From Leptasterias polaris (Eukaryota; Echinodermata; Asteroidea; Forcipulatida; Asteriidae), in NCBI GenBank assembly GCA_037783415.1, contig JAZGTN010000003.1, forward strand, positions 4,378,501-4,442,500: DNA of 64,000 nt. Direction: 5' to 3'. A program made the position numbers and the translations under genes. Below the pieces are notes generated by a model. That model had not been told where the DNA came from, ran no database searches, and saw only the letters and a list, made by a program, of their open reading frames with translations. The stretch's first letter is position 1; each line of letters starts with the position of its first letter. Positions 21,651-33,824 of the stretch are shown one piece after another.

Positions 21651-23261
21651 GAAAAGTTCAAGAGAAAAGAGAAAAGCACCGTGAAAACCTCAAGAGAAAA
21701 GCACCGTGAAAAGTTCAAGAGAAAGAGAAAGAGAAAGAGAAAAGCACCGTGAAAAGTTTAAGAAAAAGAGAAAAGCACCGTGAAAAGAGAAAGAGAAAAG
21801 CAACGTGAAAAGTTTAAGAGAAAGAGAAAAGCACCATGAAAAGTTCAAGAGAAAGAGAAAAGCACCATGAAAAGTTCAAGAGAAAGAGAAGCACCGTGAA
21901 AACCTCAAGAGAAAAGCACCGTGAAAATCTCAAAAGAAAAGCACCGTGAAAAGTTCAAGAGAGAGAAAAGCACCATGAAAAGTTTAAGAGAAAAGCACCG
22001 TGAAAAGTTCAAGAGAAAAGCTCAAGAGAAAAGCACCGTGAAAAGTTCAAGAGAAAGAGAAAAGCATCGTGAAGAGTTCAAGAGAAAGAGAAAAGCACCG
22101 TAAAAAGTTCAAGAGAAAGAGAAAAGCACCGTGAAAAGTTCAAGAGAAAAGCTCTAGAGAAAAGCACTGTGAAAAGCTCAAGAGAAAAGCACCGTGAAAA
22201 GCTCAAGAGAAAAGCACCGTGAAAAGTTTAAGAGAAAAGCACCGTGAAAAGTTCAAGAGAAAAGCTCTAGAGAAAAGCACTGTGAAAAGCTCAAGAGAAA
22301 AGCACCGTGAAAAGCTCAAGAGAAAAGCACCGTGAAAAGCTCAAGAGAAAATCACCGTGAAAAGTTCAAGAGAAAAGCTCAAGAGAAAAGCACCGTGAAA
22401 AGTTCAAGAGAAAAGCTCAAGAGAAAAGCAACGTGAAAAGCTCAAGAGAAAAGCACCGTGAAAAGTTCAAGAGAAAGAGAAAAGCATCGTGAAAAGTTTA
22501 AGAAAAAGAGAAAAGCACCGTGAAAAGTTCAAGAGAAAAGCACCATGAAAAGTTCAAGAGAAAGAGAAAAGCATCGTGAAAAGTTCAAGAGAAAAGCTGA
22601 AGAGAAAAGCACTGTGAAAAGCTCAAGAGAAAAGCACCGTGAAAAGCTCAAGAAAAAAGCACCGTGAAAAGTTCAAGAGAAAAGCTCAAGAGAAAAGCAC
22701 CGTGAAAAGTTCAAGAGAAAAGCTCAAGAGAAAAGCACCGTGAAAAGTTCAAGAGAAAAGCTCAAGGGAAAAGCAACTTGAAAAGCTCAAGAGAAAAGCA
22801 CCGTGAAAAGTTCAAGAGAAAAGCACCGTGAAAAGTTCAAGAGAAAGAAAAAAGCACCGTGAAAAGTTTAAGAAAAAGAGAAAAGCACCGTAAAAAGTTC
22901 AAGAGAAAGAGAAAGAGAAAGAGAAAAGCAACGTGAAAAGTTTAAGAGAAAGAGAAAAGCACCATGAAAAGTTCCAAGAGAAAGAAAAAAGCACCATGAA
23001 AAGTTCAAGAGAAAAGCACCGTGAAAAGCTCAAGAGAAAAGCACCGTGAAAAGCTCAAGAGAAAAGCACTGTGAAAAGTTCAAGAGAAAGAAAAAGAGAA
23101 AAGCACCATGAAAAGCTGAAGAGAAAAGCACTGTGAAAAGTTCAAGAGAAAGAGAAAGAGAAAGAGAAAAGCAACGTGAAAAGTTTAAGAGAAAGAGAAA
23201 AGCACCATGAAAAGTTCCAAGAGAAAGAGAAAAGCACCATGAAAAGTTCAAGAGAAAAGCA
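21651..23261 (+). repeat. GA block 16 (1,611 bp)
   Basis: S4-to-S3 half of the dimer. Versus block 18 it has one extra A (GAGAAAAGAGAAAAG near 21,665) and one extra 38-bp run near 22,700. Confidence 0.95.
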
Positions 23262-23527
23262 GTTATTGTAAAAAATTCCTGTTATTGTAAAATTGTTTAT
23301 ATAAAATGCGTTTACAATTTCGTAATGTTGACCTAATTTGATGAAAATTATAGAGATTTGCGCAAATCGCATTGTCCAATCTTACTGGTTTTGGCCTATA
23401 GAGTATCAATATTTTAGTTACACATACCTTGCATGACTTTGTTTAAGTGATATTTACAGATTTCAGCGAGGTGAAATAACCACAAATTTTGTTAATTTTC
23501 TCAAAACAGTTAATTTTAGGCAACTTT
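23262..23527 (+). repeat. Spacer copy 17, subfamily S3
   Basis: 266 bp; a private C-to-T change gives AAATCGC after the palindrome. Confidence 0.97.
23355..23368. other. 14-bp perfect palindrome in spacer 17
   Basis: GATTTGCGCAAATC is its own reverse complement. Other spacers have only the 10-bp core TTTGCGCAAA here; the private C-to-T change extends it. The core sits about 95 bp from the left edge of each spacer. No function can be assigned. Confidence 0.95.
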
Positions 23528-25063
23528 GAAAAGTTCAAGAGAAAGAGAAAAGCACCGTGAAAACCTCAAGAGAAAAGCACCGTGAAAAGTTCAAGAGAAA
23601 GAGAAAGAGAAAGAGAAAAGCACCGTGAAAAGTTTAAGAAAAAGAGAAAAGCACCGTGAAAAGAGAAAGAGAAAAGCAACGTGAAAAGTTTAAGAGAAAG
23701 AGAAAAGCACCATGAAAAGTTCAAGAGAAAGAGAAAAGCACCATGAAAAGTTCAAGAGAAAGAGAAAAGCACCGTGAAAACCTCAAGAGAAAAGCACCGT
23801 GAAAATCTCAAGAGAAAAGCACCGTGAAAAGTTCAAGAGAGAGAAAAGCACCATGAAAAGTTCAAGAGAAAGAGAAAAGCACTGTGAAAAGCTCAAGAGA
23901 AAAGCACCGTGAAAAGTTTAAGAGAAAAGCACCGTGAAAAGTTCAAGAGAAAAGCTCAAGAGAAAAGCACCGTGAAAAGTTCAAGAGAAAGAGAAAAGCA
24001 CCGTGAAAAGTTTAAGAGAAAAGCACCGTGAAAAGTTCAAGAGAAAAGCTCTAGAGAAAAGCACCGTGAAAAGCTCAAGAGAAAAGCACCGTGAAAAGCT
24101 CAAGAGAAAAGCACCGTGAAAAGCTCAAGAGAAAATCACCGTGAAAAGTTCAGGAGAAAAGCTCAAGAGAAAAGCACCGTGAAAAGTTCAAGAGAAAAGC
24201 TCAAGAGAAAAGCAACGTGAAAAGCTCAAGAGAAAAGCACCGTGAAAAGTTCAAGAGAAAGAGAAAAGCACCGTGAAAAGTTTAAGAAAAACAGAAAAGC
24301 ACCGTGAAAAGTTCAAGAGAAATGCACCATGAAAAGTTCAAGAGAAAGAGAAAAGCATCGTGAAAAGTTCAAGAGAAAAGCTCAAGAGAAAAGCACTGTG
24401 AAAAGCTCAAGAGAAAAGCATCGTGAAAAGCTCAAGAGAAAAGCACCGTGAAAAGCTCAAGAAAAAAGCACCGTGAAAAGTTCAAGAGAACAGCTCAAGA
24501 GAAAAGCACCGTGAAAAGTTCAAGAGAAAAGCTCAAGGGAAAAGCAACTTGAAAAGCTCAAGAGAAAAGCACCGTGAAAAGTTCAAGAGAAAAGCACCGT
24601 GAAAAGTTCAAGAGAAAGAAAAAAGCACCGTGAAAAGTTCAAGAGAAAGAAAAAAGCACCGTGAAAAGTTTAAGAAAAAGAGAAAACCACCGTAAAAAGT
24701 TCAAGAGAAAGAGAAAGAGAAAAAGAAAAGCAACGTGAAAAGTTTAAGAGAAAGAGAAAAGCACCATGAAAAGTTCCAAGAGAAAGAGAAAAGCACCATG
24801 AAAAGTTCAAGAGAAAAGCACTGTGAAAAGCTCAAGAGAAAAGCATTGTGAAAAGCGCAAGAGAAAAGCACTGTGAAAAGTTCAAGAGAAAGAGAAAGAG
24901 AAAAGCACCATGAAAAGCTGAAGAGAAAAGCACCGTGAAAAGTTCAAGAGAAAGAGAAAGAGAAAGAGAAAAGCAACGTGAAAAGTTTAAGAGAAAGAGA
25001 AAAGCACCGTGAAAAGTTCCAAGAGAAAGAGAAAAGCACCATGAAAAGTTCAAGAGAAAAGCA
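23528..25063 (+). repeat. GA block 17 (1,536 bp)
   Basis: Counterpart of block 15 at +3,680 bp. Differs at CACCGTG for CACCTTG near 23,793 and a private TTCAGGAG near 24,151. Confidence 0.95.
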
Positions 25064-25330
25064 GTTATTGTAAAAAATTCCTGTTATTGTAAAATTGTTT
25101 ATATAAAATGCGTTTACAATTTCGTAATGTTGACCTAATTTGATGAAAATTATAGAGATTTGCGCAAACCGCAATGTCCAATCTTACTGGTTTTGACCTA
25201 TAGAGTATCAATATTTTTAGTTACACATACCTTGAATGACTTTGTTTAAGTGATATTTACAGATTTCAGCGAGGTGAAATAACCACAAATTTTGTTAATT
25301 TTCTCAAAACAGTTAATTTTAGGCAACTTT
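25064..25330 (+). repeat. Spacer copy 18, subfamily S4
   Basis: 267 bp; counterpart of copy 16. Confidence 0.97.
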
Positions 25331-26902
25331 GAAAAGTTCAAGAGAAAGAGAAAAGCACCGTGAAAACCTCAAGAGAAAAGCACCGTGAAAAGTTCAAGAG
25401 AAAGAGAAAGAGAAAGAGAAAAACACCGTGAAAAGTTTAAGAAAAAGAGAAAAGCACCGTGAAAAGAGAAAGAGAAAAGCAACGTGAAAAGTTTAAGAGA
25501 AAGAGAAAAGCACCATGAAAAGTTCAAGAGAAAGAGAAAAGCACCATGAAAAGTTCAAGAGAAAGAGAAGCACCGTGAAAACCTCAAGAGAAAAGCACCG
25601 TGAAAATCTCAAAAGAAAAGCACCGTGAAAAGTTCAAGAGAGAGAAAAGCACCATGAAAAGTTTAAGAGAAAAGCACCGTGAAAAGTTCAAGAGAAAAGC
25701 TCAAGAGAAAAGCACCGTGAAAAGTTCAAGAGAAAGAGAAAAGCATCGTGAAGAGTTCAAGAGAAAGAGAAAAGCACCGTAAAAAGTTCAAGAGAAAGAG
25801 AAAAGCACCGTGAAAAGTTCAAGAGAAAAGCTCTAGAGAAAAGCACTGTGAAAAGCTCAAGAGAAAAGCACCGTGAAAAGCTCAAGAGAAAAGCACCGTG
25901 AAAAGTTTAAGAGAAAAGCACCGTGAAAAGTTCAAGAGAAAAGCTCTAGAGAAAAGCACTGTGAAAAGCTCAAGAGAAAAGCACCGTGAAAAGCTCAAGA
26001 GAAAAGCACCGTGAAAAGCTCAAGAGAAAATCACCGTGAAAAGTTCAAGAGAAAAGCTCAAGAGAAAAGCACCGTGAAAAGTTCAAGAGAAAAGCTCAAG
26101 AGAAAAGCAACGTGAAAAGCTCAAGAGAAAAGCACCGTGAAAAGTTCAAGAGAAAGAGAAAAGCATCGTGAAAAGTTTAAGAAAAAGAGAAAAGCACCGT
26201 GAAAAGTTCAAGAGAAAAGCACCATGAAAAGTTCAAGAGAAAGAGAAAAGCATCGTGAAAAGTTCAAGAGAAAAGCTCAAGAGAAAAGCACGGTGAAAAG
26301 CTCAAGAGAAAAGCACCGTGAAAAGCTCAAGAAAAAAGCACCGTGAAAAGTTCAGGAGAAAAGCTCAAGAGAAAAGCACCGTGAAAAGTTCAAGAGAAAA
26401 GCTCAAGGGAAAAGCAACTTGAAAAGCTCAAGAGAAAAGCACCGTGAAAAGTTCAAGAGAAAAGCACCGTGAAAAGTTCAAGAGAAAGAAAAAAGCACCG
26501 TGAAAAGTTTAAGAAAAAGAGAAAAGCACCGTAAAAAGTTCAAGAGAAAGAGAAAGAGAAAGAGAAAAGCAACGTGAAAAGTTTAAGAGAAAGAGAAAAG
26601 CACCATGAAAAGTTCCAAGAGAAAGAAAAAAGCACCATGAAAAGTTCAAGAGAAAAGCACCGTGAAAAGCTCAAGAGAAAAGCACCGTGAAAAGCTCAAG
26701 AGAAAAGCACTGTGAAAAGTTCAAGAGAAAGAAAAAGAGAAAAGCACCATGAAAAGCTGAAGATAAAAGCACTGTGAAAAGTTCAAGAGAAAGAGAAAGA
26801 GAAAGAGAAAAGCAACGTGAAAAGTTTAAGAGAAAGAGAAAAGCACCATGAAAAGTTCCAAGAGAAAGAGAAAAGCACCATGAAAAGTTCAAGAGAAAAG
26901 CA
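25331..26902 (+). repeat. GA block 18 (1,572 bp)
   Basis: Carries AAAACACCGTG near 25,421, CACGGTG near 26,290, TTCAGGAG near 26,352 and GAAGATAAAAG near 26,761. All four recur 2,917 bp downstream inside block 19. Confidence 0.95.
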
Positions 26903-27168
26903 GTTATTGTAAAAAATTCCTGTTATTGTAAAATTGTTTATATAAAATGCGTTTACAATTTCGTAATGTTGACCTAATTTGATGAAAATTATAGAGATTT
27001 GCGCAAACCGCATTGTCCAATCTTACTGGTTTTGGCCTATAGAGTATCAATATTTTAGTTACACATACCTTGCATGACTTTGTTTAAGTGATATTTACAG
27101 ATTTCAGCGAGGTGAAATAACCACAAATTTTGTTAATTTTCTCAAAACAGTTAATTTTAGGCAACTTT
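26903..27168 (+). repeat. Spacer copy 19, subfamily S3
   Basis: 266 bp; S3 with the four-T run. Confidence 0.97.
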
Positions 27169-29819
27169 GAAAAGTTCAAGAGAAAGAGAAAAGCACCGTG
27201 AAAACCTCAAGAGAAAAGCACCGTGAAAAGTTCAAGAGAAAGAGAAAGAGAAAGAGAAAAGCACCGTGAAAAGTTTAAGAAAAAGAGAAAAGCACCGTGA
27301 AAAGAGAAAGAGAAAAGCAACGTGAAAAGTTTAAGAGAAAGAGAAAAGCACCATGAAAAGTTCAAGAGAAAGAGAAAAGCACCATGAAAAGTTCAAGAGA
27401 AAGAGAAAAGCACCGTGAAAACCTCAAGAGAAAAGCACCTTGAAAATCTCAAGAGAAAAGCACCGTGAAAAGTTCAAGAGAGAGAAAAGCACCATGAAAA
27501 GTTCAAGAGAAAGAGAAAAGCACTGTGAAAAGCTCAAGAGAAAAGCACCGTGAAAAGTTTAAGAGAAAAGCACCGTGAAAAGTTCAAGAGAAAAGCTCAA
27601 GAGAAAAGCACCGTGAAAAGTTCAAGAGAAAGAGAAAAGCACCGTGAAAAGTTTAAGAGAAAAGCACCGTGAAAAGTTCAAGAGAAAAGCTCTAGAGAAA
27701 AGCACCGTGAAAAGCTCAAGAGAAAAGCACCGTGAAAAGCTCAAGAGAAAAGCACCGTGAAAAGCTCAAGAGAAAATCACCGTGAAAAGTTCAAGAGAAA
27801 AGCTCAAGAGAAAAGCACCGTGAAAAGTTCAAGAGAAAAGCTCAAGAGAAAAGCAACGTGAAAAGCTCAAGAGAAAAGCACCGTGAAAAGTTCAAGAGAA
27901 AGAGAAAAGCACCGTGAAAAGTTTAAGAAAAACAGAAAAGCACCGTGAAAAGTTCAAGAGAAATGCACCATGAAAAGTTCAAGAGAAAGAGAAAAGCATC
28001 GTGAAAAGTTCAAGAGAAAAGCTCAAGAGAAAAGCACTGTGAAAAGCTCAAGAGAAAAGCATCGTGAAAAGCTCAAGAGAAAAGCACCGTGAAAAGCTCA
28101 AGAAAAAAGCACCGTGAAAAGTTCAAGAGAACAGCTCAAGAGAAAAGCACCGTGAAAAGTTCAAGAGAAAAGCTCAAGGGAAAAGCAACTTGAAAAGCTC
28201 AAGAGAAAAGCACCGTGAAAAGTTCAAGAGAAAGAAAAAAGCACCGTGAAAAGTTCAAGAGAAAGAGAAAAGCACCGTGAAAACCTCAAGAGAAAAGCAC
28301 CGTGAAAAGTTCAAGAGAAAGAGAAAGAGAAAGAGAAAAACACCGTGAAAAGTTTAAGAAAAAGAGAAAAGCACCGTGAAAAGAGAAAGAGAAAAGCAAC
28401 GTGAAAAGTTTAAGAGAAAGAGAAAAGCACCATGAAAAGTTCAAGAGAAAGAGAAAAGCACCATGAAAAGTTCAAGAGAAAGAGAAGCACCGTGAAAACC
28501 TCAAGAGAAAAGCACCGTGAAAATCTCAAAAGAAAAGCACCGTGAAAAGTTCAAGAGAGAGAAAAGCACCATGAAAAGTTTAAGAGAAAAGCACCGTGAA
28601 AAGTTCAAGAGAAAAGCTCAAGAGAAAAGCACCGTGAAAAGTTCAAGAGAAAGAGAAAAGCATCGTGAAGAGTTCAAGAGAAAGAGAAAAGCACCGTAAA
28701 AAGTTCAAGAGAAAGAGAAAAGCACCGTGAAAAGTTCAAGAGAAAAGCTCTAGAGAAAAGCACTGTGAAAAGCTCAAGAGAAAAGCACCGTGAAAAGCTC
28801 AAGAGAAAAGCACCGTGAAAAGTTTAAGAGAAAAGCACCGTGAAAAGTTCAAGAGAAAAGCTCTAGAGAAAAGCACTGTGAAAAGCTCAAGAGAAAAGCA
28901 CCGTGAAAAGCTCAAGAGAAAAGCACCGTGAAAAGCTCAAGAGAAAATCACCGTGAAAAGTTCAAGAGAAAAGCTCAAGAGAAAAGCACCGTGAAAAGTT
29001 CAAGAGAAAAGCTCAAGAGAAAAGCAACGTGAAAAGCTCAAGAGAAAAGCACCGTGAAAAGTTCAAGAGAAAGAGAAAAGCATCGTGAAAAGTTTAAGAA
29101 AAAGAGAAAAGCACCGTGAAAAGTTCAAGAGAAAAGCACCATGAAAAGTTCAAGAGAAAGAGAAAAGCATCGTGAAAAGTTCAAGAGAAAAGCTCAAGAG
29201 AAAAGCACGGTGAAAAGCTCAAGAGAAAAGCACCGTGAAAAGCTCAAGAAAAAAGCACCGTGAAAAGTTCAGGAGAAAAGCTCAAGAGAAAAGCACCGTG
29301 AAAAGTTCAAGAGAAAAGCTCAAGGGAAAAGCAACTTGAAAAGCTCAAGAGAAAAGCACCGTGAAAAGTTCAAGAGAAAAGCACCGTGAAAAGTTCAAGA
29401 GAAAGAAAAAAGCACCGTGAAAAGTTTAAGAAAAAGAGAAAAGCACCGTAAAAAGTTCAAGAGAAAGAGAAAGAGAAAGAGAAAAGCAACGTGAAAAGTT
29501 TAAGAGAAAGAGAAAAGCACCATGAAAAGTTCCAAGAGAAAGAAAAAAGCACCATGAAAAGTTCAAGAGAAAAGCACCGTGAAAAGCTCAAGAGAAAAGC
29601 ACCGTGAAAAGCTCAAGAGAAAAGCACTGTGAAAAGTTCAAGAGAAAGAAAAAGAGAAAAGCACCATGAAAAGCTGAAGATAAAAGCACTGTGAAAAGTT
29701 CAAGAGAAAGAGAAAGAGAAAGAGAAAAGCAACGTGAAAAGTTTAAGAGAAAGAGAAAAGCACCATGAAAAGTTCCAAGAGAAAGAGAAAAGCACCATGA
29801 AAAGTTCAAGAGAAAAGCA
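27169..29819 (+). repeat. GA block 19 (2,651 bp), fused by loss of an S4 spacer
   Basis: The longest block. It starts like block 15/17 and, at about 28,248, switches to the post-spacer start of block 18 (GAAAGAGAAAAGC then ACCTCAAG) without any spacer. Block-15-type sequence upstream predicts an S4 spacer here; it and its upstream terminal module are absent. Confidence 0.95.
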
Positions 29820-30085
29820 GTTATTGTAAAAAATTCCTGTTATTGTAAAATTGTTTATATAAAATGCGTTTACAATTTCGTAATGTTGACCTAATTTGAT
29901 GAAAATTATAGAGATTTGCGCAAACCGCATTGTCCAATCTTACTGGTTTTGGCCTATAGAGTATCAATATTTTAGTTACACATACCTTGCATGACTTTGT
30001 TTAAGTGATATTTACAGATTTCAGCGAGGTGAAATAACCACAAATTTTGTTAATTTTCTCAAAACAGTTAATTTTAGGCAACTTT
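29820..30085 (+). repeat. Spacer copy 20, subfamily S3
   Basis: 266 bp; counterpart of copy 19 at +2,917 bp. Confidence 0.97.
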
Positions 30086-31596
30086 GAAAAGTTCAAGAGA
30101 AAGAGAAAAGCACCGTGAAAACCTCAAGAGAAAAGCACCGTGAAAAGTTCAAGAGAAAGAGAAAGAGAAAGAGAAAAGCACCGTGAAAAGTTTAAGAAAA
30201 AGAGAAAAGCACCGTGAAAAGAGAAAGAGAAAAGCAACGTGAAAAGTTTAAGAGAAAGAGAAAAGCACCATGAAAAGTTCAAGAGAAAGAGAAAAGCACC
30301 ATGAAAAGTTCAAGAGAAAGAGAAAAGCACCGTGAAAACCTCAAGAGAAAAGCACCTTGAAAATCTCAAGAGAAAAGCACCGTGAAAAGTTCAAGAGAGA
30401 GAAAAGCACCATGAAAAGTTCAAGAGAAAGAGAAAAGCACTGTGAAAAGCTCAAGAGAAAAGCACCGTGAAAAGTTTAAGAGAAAAGCACCGTGAAAAGT
30501 TCAAGAGAAAAGCTCAAGAGAAAAGCACCGTGAAAAGTTCAAGAGAAAGAGAAAAGCACCGTGAAAAGTTTAAGAGAAAAGCACCGTGAAAAGTTCAAGA
30601 GAAAAGCTCTAGAGAAAAGCACCGTGAAAAGCTCAAGAGAAAAGCACCGTGAAAAGCTCAAGAGAAAAGCACCGTGAAAAGCTCAAGAGAAAATCACCGT
30701 GAAAAGTTCAAGAGAAAAGCTCAAGAGAAAAGCACCGTGAAAAGTTCAAGAGAAAAGCTCAAGAGAAAAGCAACGTGAAAAGCTCAAGAGAAAAGCACCG
30801 TGAAAAGTTCAAGAGAAAGAGAAAAGCACCGTGAAAAGTTTAAGAAAAACAGAAAAGCACCGTGAAAAGTTCAAGAGAAATGCACCATGAAAAGTTCAAG
30901 AGAAAGAGAAAAGCATCGTGAAAAGTTCAAGAGAAAAGCTCAAGAGAAAAGCACTGTGAAAAGCTCAAGAGAAAAGCATCGTGAAAAGCTCAAGAGAAAA
31001 GCACCGTGAAAAGCTCAAGAAAAAAGCACCGTGAAAAGTTCAAGAGAACAGCTCAAGAGAAAAGCACCGTGAAAAGTTCAAGAGAAAAGCTCAAGGGAAA
31101 AGCAACTTGAAAAGCTCAAGAGAAAAGCACCGTGAAAAGTTCAAGAGAAAGAAAAAAGCACCGTGAAAAGTTCAAGAGAAAGAAAAAAGCACCGTGAAAA
31201 GTTTAAGAAAAAGAGAAAACCACCGTAAAAAGTTCAAGAGAAAGAGAAAGAGAAAAAGAAAAGCAACGTGAAAAGTTTAAGAGAAAGAGAAAAGCACCAT
31301 GAAAAGTTCCAAGAGAAAGAGAAAAGCACCATGAAAAGTTCAAGAGAAAAGCACTGTGAAAAGCTCAAGAGAAAAGCATTGTGAAAAGCGCAAGAGAAAA
31401 GCACTGTGAAAAGTTCAAGAGAAAGAGAAAGAGAAAAGCACCATGAAAAGCTGAAGAGAAAAGCACCGTGAAAAGTTCAAGAGAAAGAGAAAGAGAAAGA
31501 GAAAAGCAACGTGAAAAGTTTAAGAGAAAGAGAAAAGCACCGTGAAAAGTTCCAAGAGAAAGAGAAAAGCACCATGAAAAGTTCAAGAGAAAAGCA
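30086..31596 (+). repeat. GA block 20 (1,511 bp)
   Basis: Like block 15 but exactly one 25-bp unit shorter near 31,130; shares CACCTTG near 30,352 with blocks 15 and 19. Confidence 0.95.
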
Positions 31597-31863
31597 GTTA
31601 TTGTAAAAAATTCCTGTTATTGTAAAATTGTTTATATAAAATGCGTTTACAATTTCGTAATGTTGACCTAATTTGATGAAAATTATAGAGATTTGCGCAA
31701 ACCGCAATGTCCAATCTTACTGGTTTTGACCTATAGAGTATCAATATTTTTAGTTACACATACCTTGAATGACTTTGTTTAAGTGATATTTACAGATTTC
31801 AGCGAGGTGAAATAACCACAAATTTTGTTAATTTTCTCAAAACAGTTAATATTGGGCAACTTT
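31597..31863 (+). repeat. Spacer copy 21, subfamily S4
   Basis: 267 bp; private ATTGGGCAAC at the right edge where others read TTTAGGCAAC. Confidence 0.97.
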
Positions 31864-33558
31864 GAAAAGTTCAAGAGAAAGAGAAAAGCACCGTGAAAAC
31901 CTCAAGAGAAAAGCACCGTGAAAAGTTCAAGAGAAAGAGAAAGAGAAAGAGAAAAGCACCGTGAAAAGTTTAAGAAAAAGAGAAAAGCACCGTGAAAAGA
32001 GAAAGAGAAAAGCAACGTGAAAAGTTTAAGAGAAAGAGAAAAGCACCATGAAAAGTTCAAGAGAAAGAGAAAAGCACCATGAAAAGTTCAAGAGAAAGAG
32101 AAGCACCGTGAAAACCTCAAGAGAAAAGCACCGTGAAAATCTCAAAAGAAAAGCACCGTGAAAAGTTCAAGAGAGAGAAAAGCACCATGAAAAGTTTAAG
32201 AGAAAAGCACCGTGAAAAGTTCAAGAGAAAAGCTCAAGAGAAAAGCACCGTGAAAAGTTCAAGAGAAAGAGAAAAGCATCGTGAAGAGTTCAAGAGAAAG
32301 AGAAAAGCACCGTAAAAAGTTCAAGAGAAAGAGAAAAGCACCGTGAAAAGTTCAAGAGAAAAGCTCTAGAGAAAAGCACTGTGAAAAGCTCAAGAGAAAA
32401 GCACCGTGAAAAGCTCAAGAGAAAAGCACCGTGAAAAGTTTAAGAGAAAAGCACCGTGAAAAGTTCAAGAGAAAAGCTCTAGAGAAAAGCACTGTGAAAA
32501 GCTCAAGAGAAAAGCACCGTGAAAAGCTCAAGAGAAAAGCACCGTGAAAAGCTCAAGAGAAAATCACCGTGAAAAGTTCAAGAGAAAAGCTCAAGAGAAA
32601 AGCACCGTGAAAAGTTCAAGAGAAAAGCTCAAGAGAAAAGCAACGTGAAAAGCTCAAGAGAAAAGCACCGTGAAAAGTTCAAGAGAAAGAGAAAAGCATC
32701 GTGAAAAGTTTAAGAAAAAGAGAAAAGCACCGTGAAAAGTTCAAGAGAAAAGCACCATGAAAAGTTCAAGAGAAAGAGAAAAGCATCGTGAAAAGTTCAA
32801 GAGAAAAGCTCAAGAGAAAAGCACTGTGAAAAGCTCAAGAGAAAAGCACCGTGAAAAGCTCAAGAAAAAAGCACCGTGAAAAGCTCAAGAAAAAAGCACC
32901 GTGAAAAGTTCAAGAGAAAAGCTCAAGAGAAAAGCAACGTGAAAGTTCAAGAGAAAAGCACCGTGAAAAGTTCAAGAGAAAAGCTCAAGGGAAAAGCAAC
33001 TTGAAAACCTCAAGAGAAAAGCACCGTGAAAAGTTCAAGAGAAAAGCACCGTGAAAAGTTTAAGAGAAAGAAAAAAGCACCGTGAAAAGTTTAAGAAAAA
33101 GACAAAAACACCGTAAAAAGTTCAAGAGAAAGAGAAAGAGAAAGAAAAAAGCAACGTGAAAAGTTTAAGAGAAAGAGAAAAGCACCATGAAAAGTTCCAA
33201 GAGAAAGAAAAAAGCACCATGAAAAGTTCAAGAGAAAAGCACCGTGAAAAGCTCAAGAGAAAAGCACCGTGAAAAGCTCAAGAGAAAAGCACTGTGAAAA
33301 GTTCAAGAGAAAGAGAAAGAGAAAAGCACCATGAAAAGCTGAAGAGAAAAGCACCGTGAAAAGTTCAAGAGAAAGAGAAAGAGAAAGAGAAAAGCAACGT
33401 GAAAAGTTTAAGAGAAAGAGAAAAGCACCGTGAAAAGTTCAAGAGAAAGAGAAAGAGAAAGAGAAAAGCAACGTGAAAAGTTTAAGAGAAAGAGAAAAGC
33501 ACCATGAAAAGTTCCAAGAGAAAGAGGAAAGCACCATGAAAAGTTCAAGAGAAAAGCA
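31864..33558 (+). repeat. GA block 21 (1,695 bp)
   Basis: Starts like blocks 16 and 18 (frame-equivalent landmarks at 32,133), but its right part has region-II features: doubled CTCAAGAAAAAAGC near 32,870, CAACTTG followed by ACCTC, and a 74-bp duplication. It looks like a chimera of S4-type and region-II-type blocks. Confidence 0.93.
33364..33511 (+). repeat. 74-bp tandem duplication, occurrence 2
   Basis: Same arrangement as at 17,541, here before an S3 rather than an S2 spacer. Confidence 0.92.
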
Positions 33559-33824
33559 GTTATTGTAAAAAATTCCTGTTATTGTAAAATTGTTTATATA
33601 AAATGCGTTTACAATTTCGTAATGTTGACCTAATTTGATGAAAATTATAGAGATTTGCGCAAACCGCATTGTCCAATCTTACTGGTTTTGGCCTATAGAG
33701 TATCAATATTTTAGTTACACATACCTTGCATGACTTTGTTTAAGTGATATTTACAGATTTCAGCGAGGTGAAATAACCACAAATTTTGTTAATTTTCTCA
33801 AAACAGTTAATTTTAGGCAACTTT
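33559..33824 (+). repeat. Spacer copy 22, subfamily S3
   Basis: 266 bp; last S3 spacer. A GAGGAAAGC change lies 20-30 bp upstream of it, in block 21. Confidence 0.97.

Larger units (their letters stand above)
19582..27168 (+). repeat. 3,680-bp dimeric HOR (S3 + S4)
   Basis: Spacers alternate S3, S4, S3, S4, S3 at 19,582, 21,384, 23,262, 25,064 and 26,903. The period from S3 to S3 is 3,680 then 3,641 bp; the 39-bp difference is one 38-bp run plus one A in block 16. Each subfamily is tied to its own block type, so the dimer is the unit being amplified. Confidence 0.93.
25331..31164 (+). repeat. 2,917-bp segmental tandem duplication
   Basis: 25,331-28,247 and 28,248-31,164 share AAAACACCGTG, CACGGTG, TTCAGGAG and GAAGATAAAAG. 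The internal junction has no spacer. The unit is a shortened S4+S3 dimer that was then duplicated. Confidence 0.92.
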
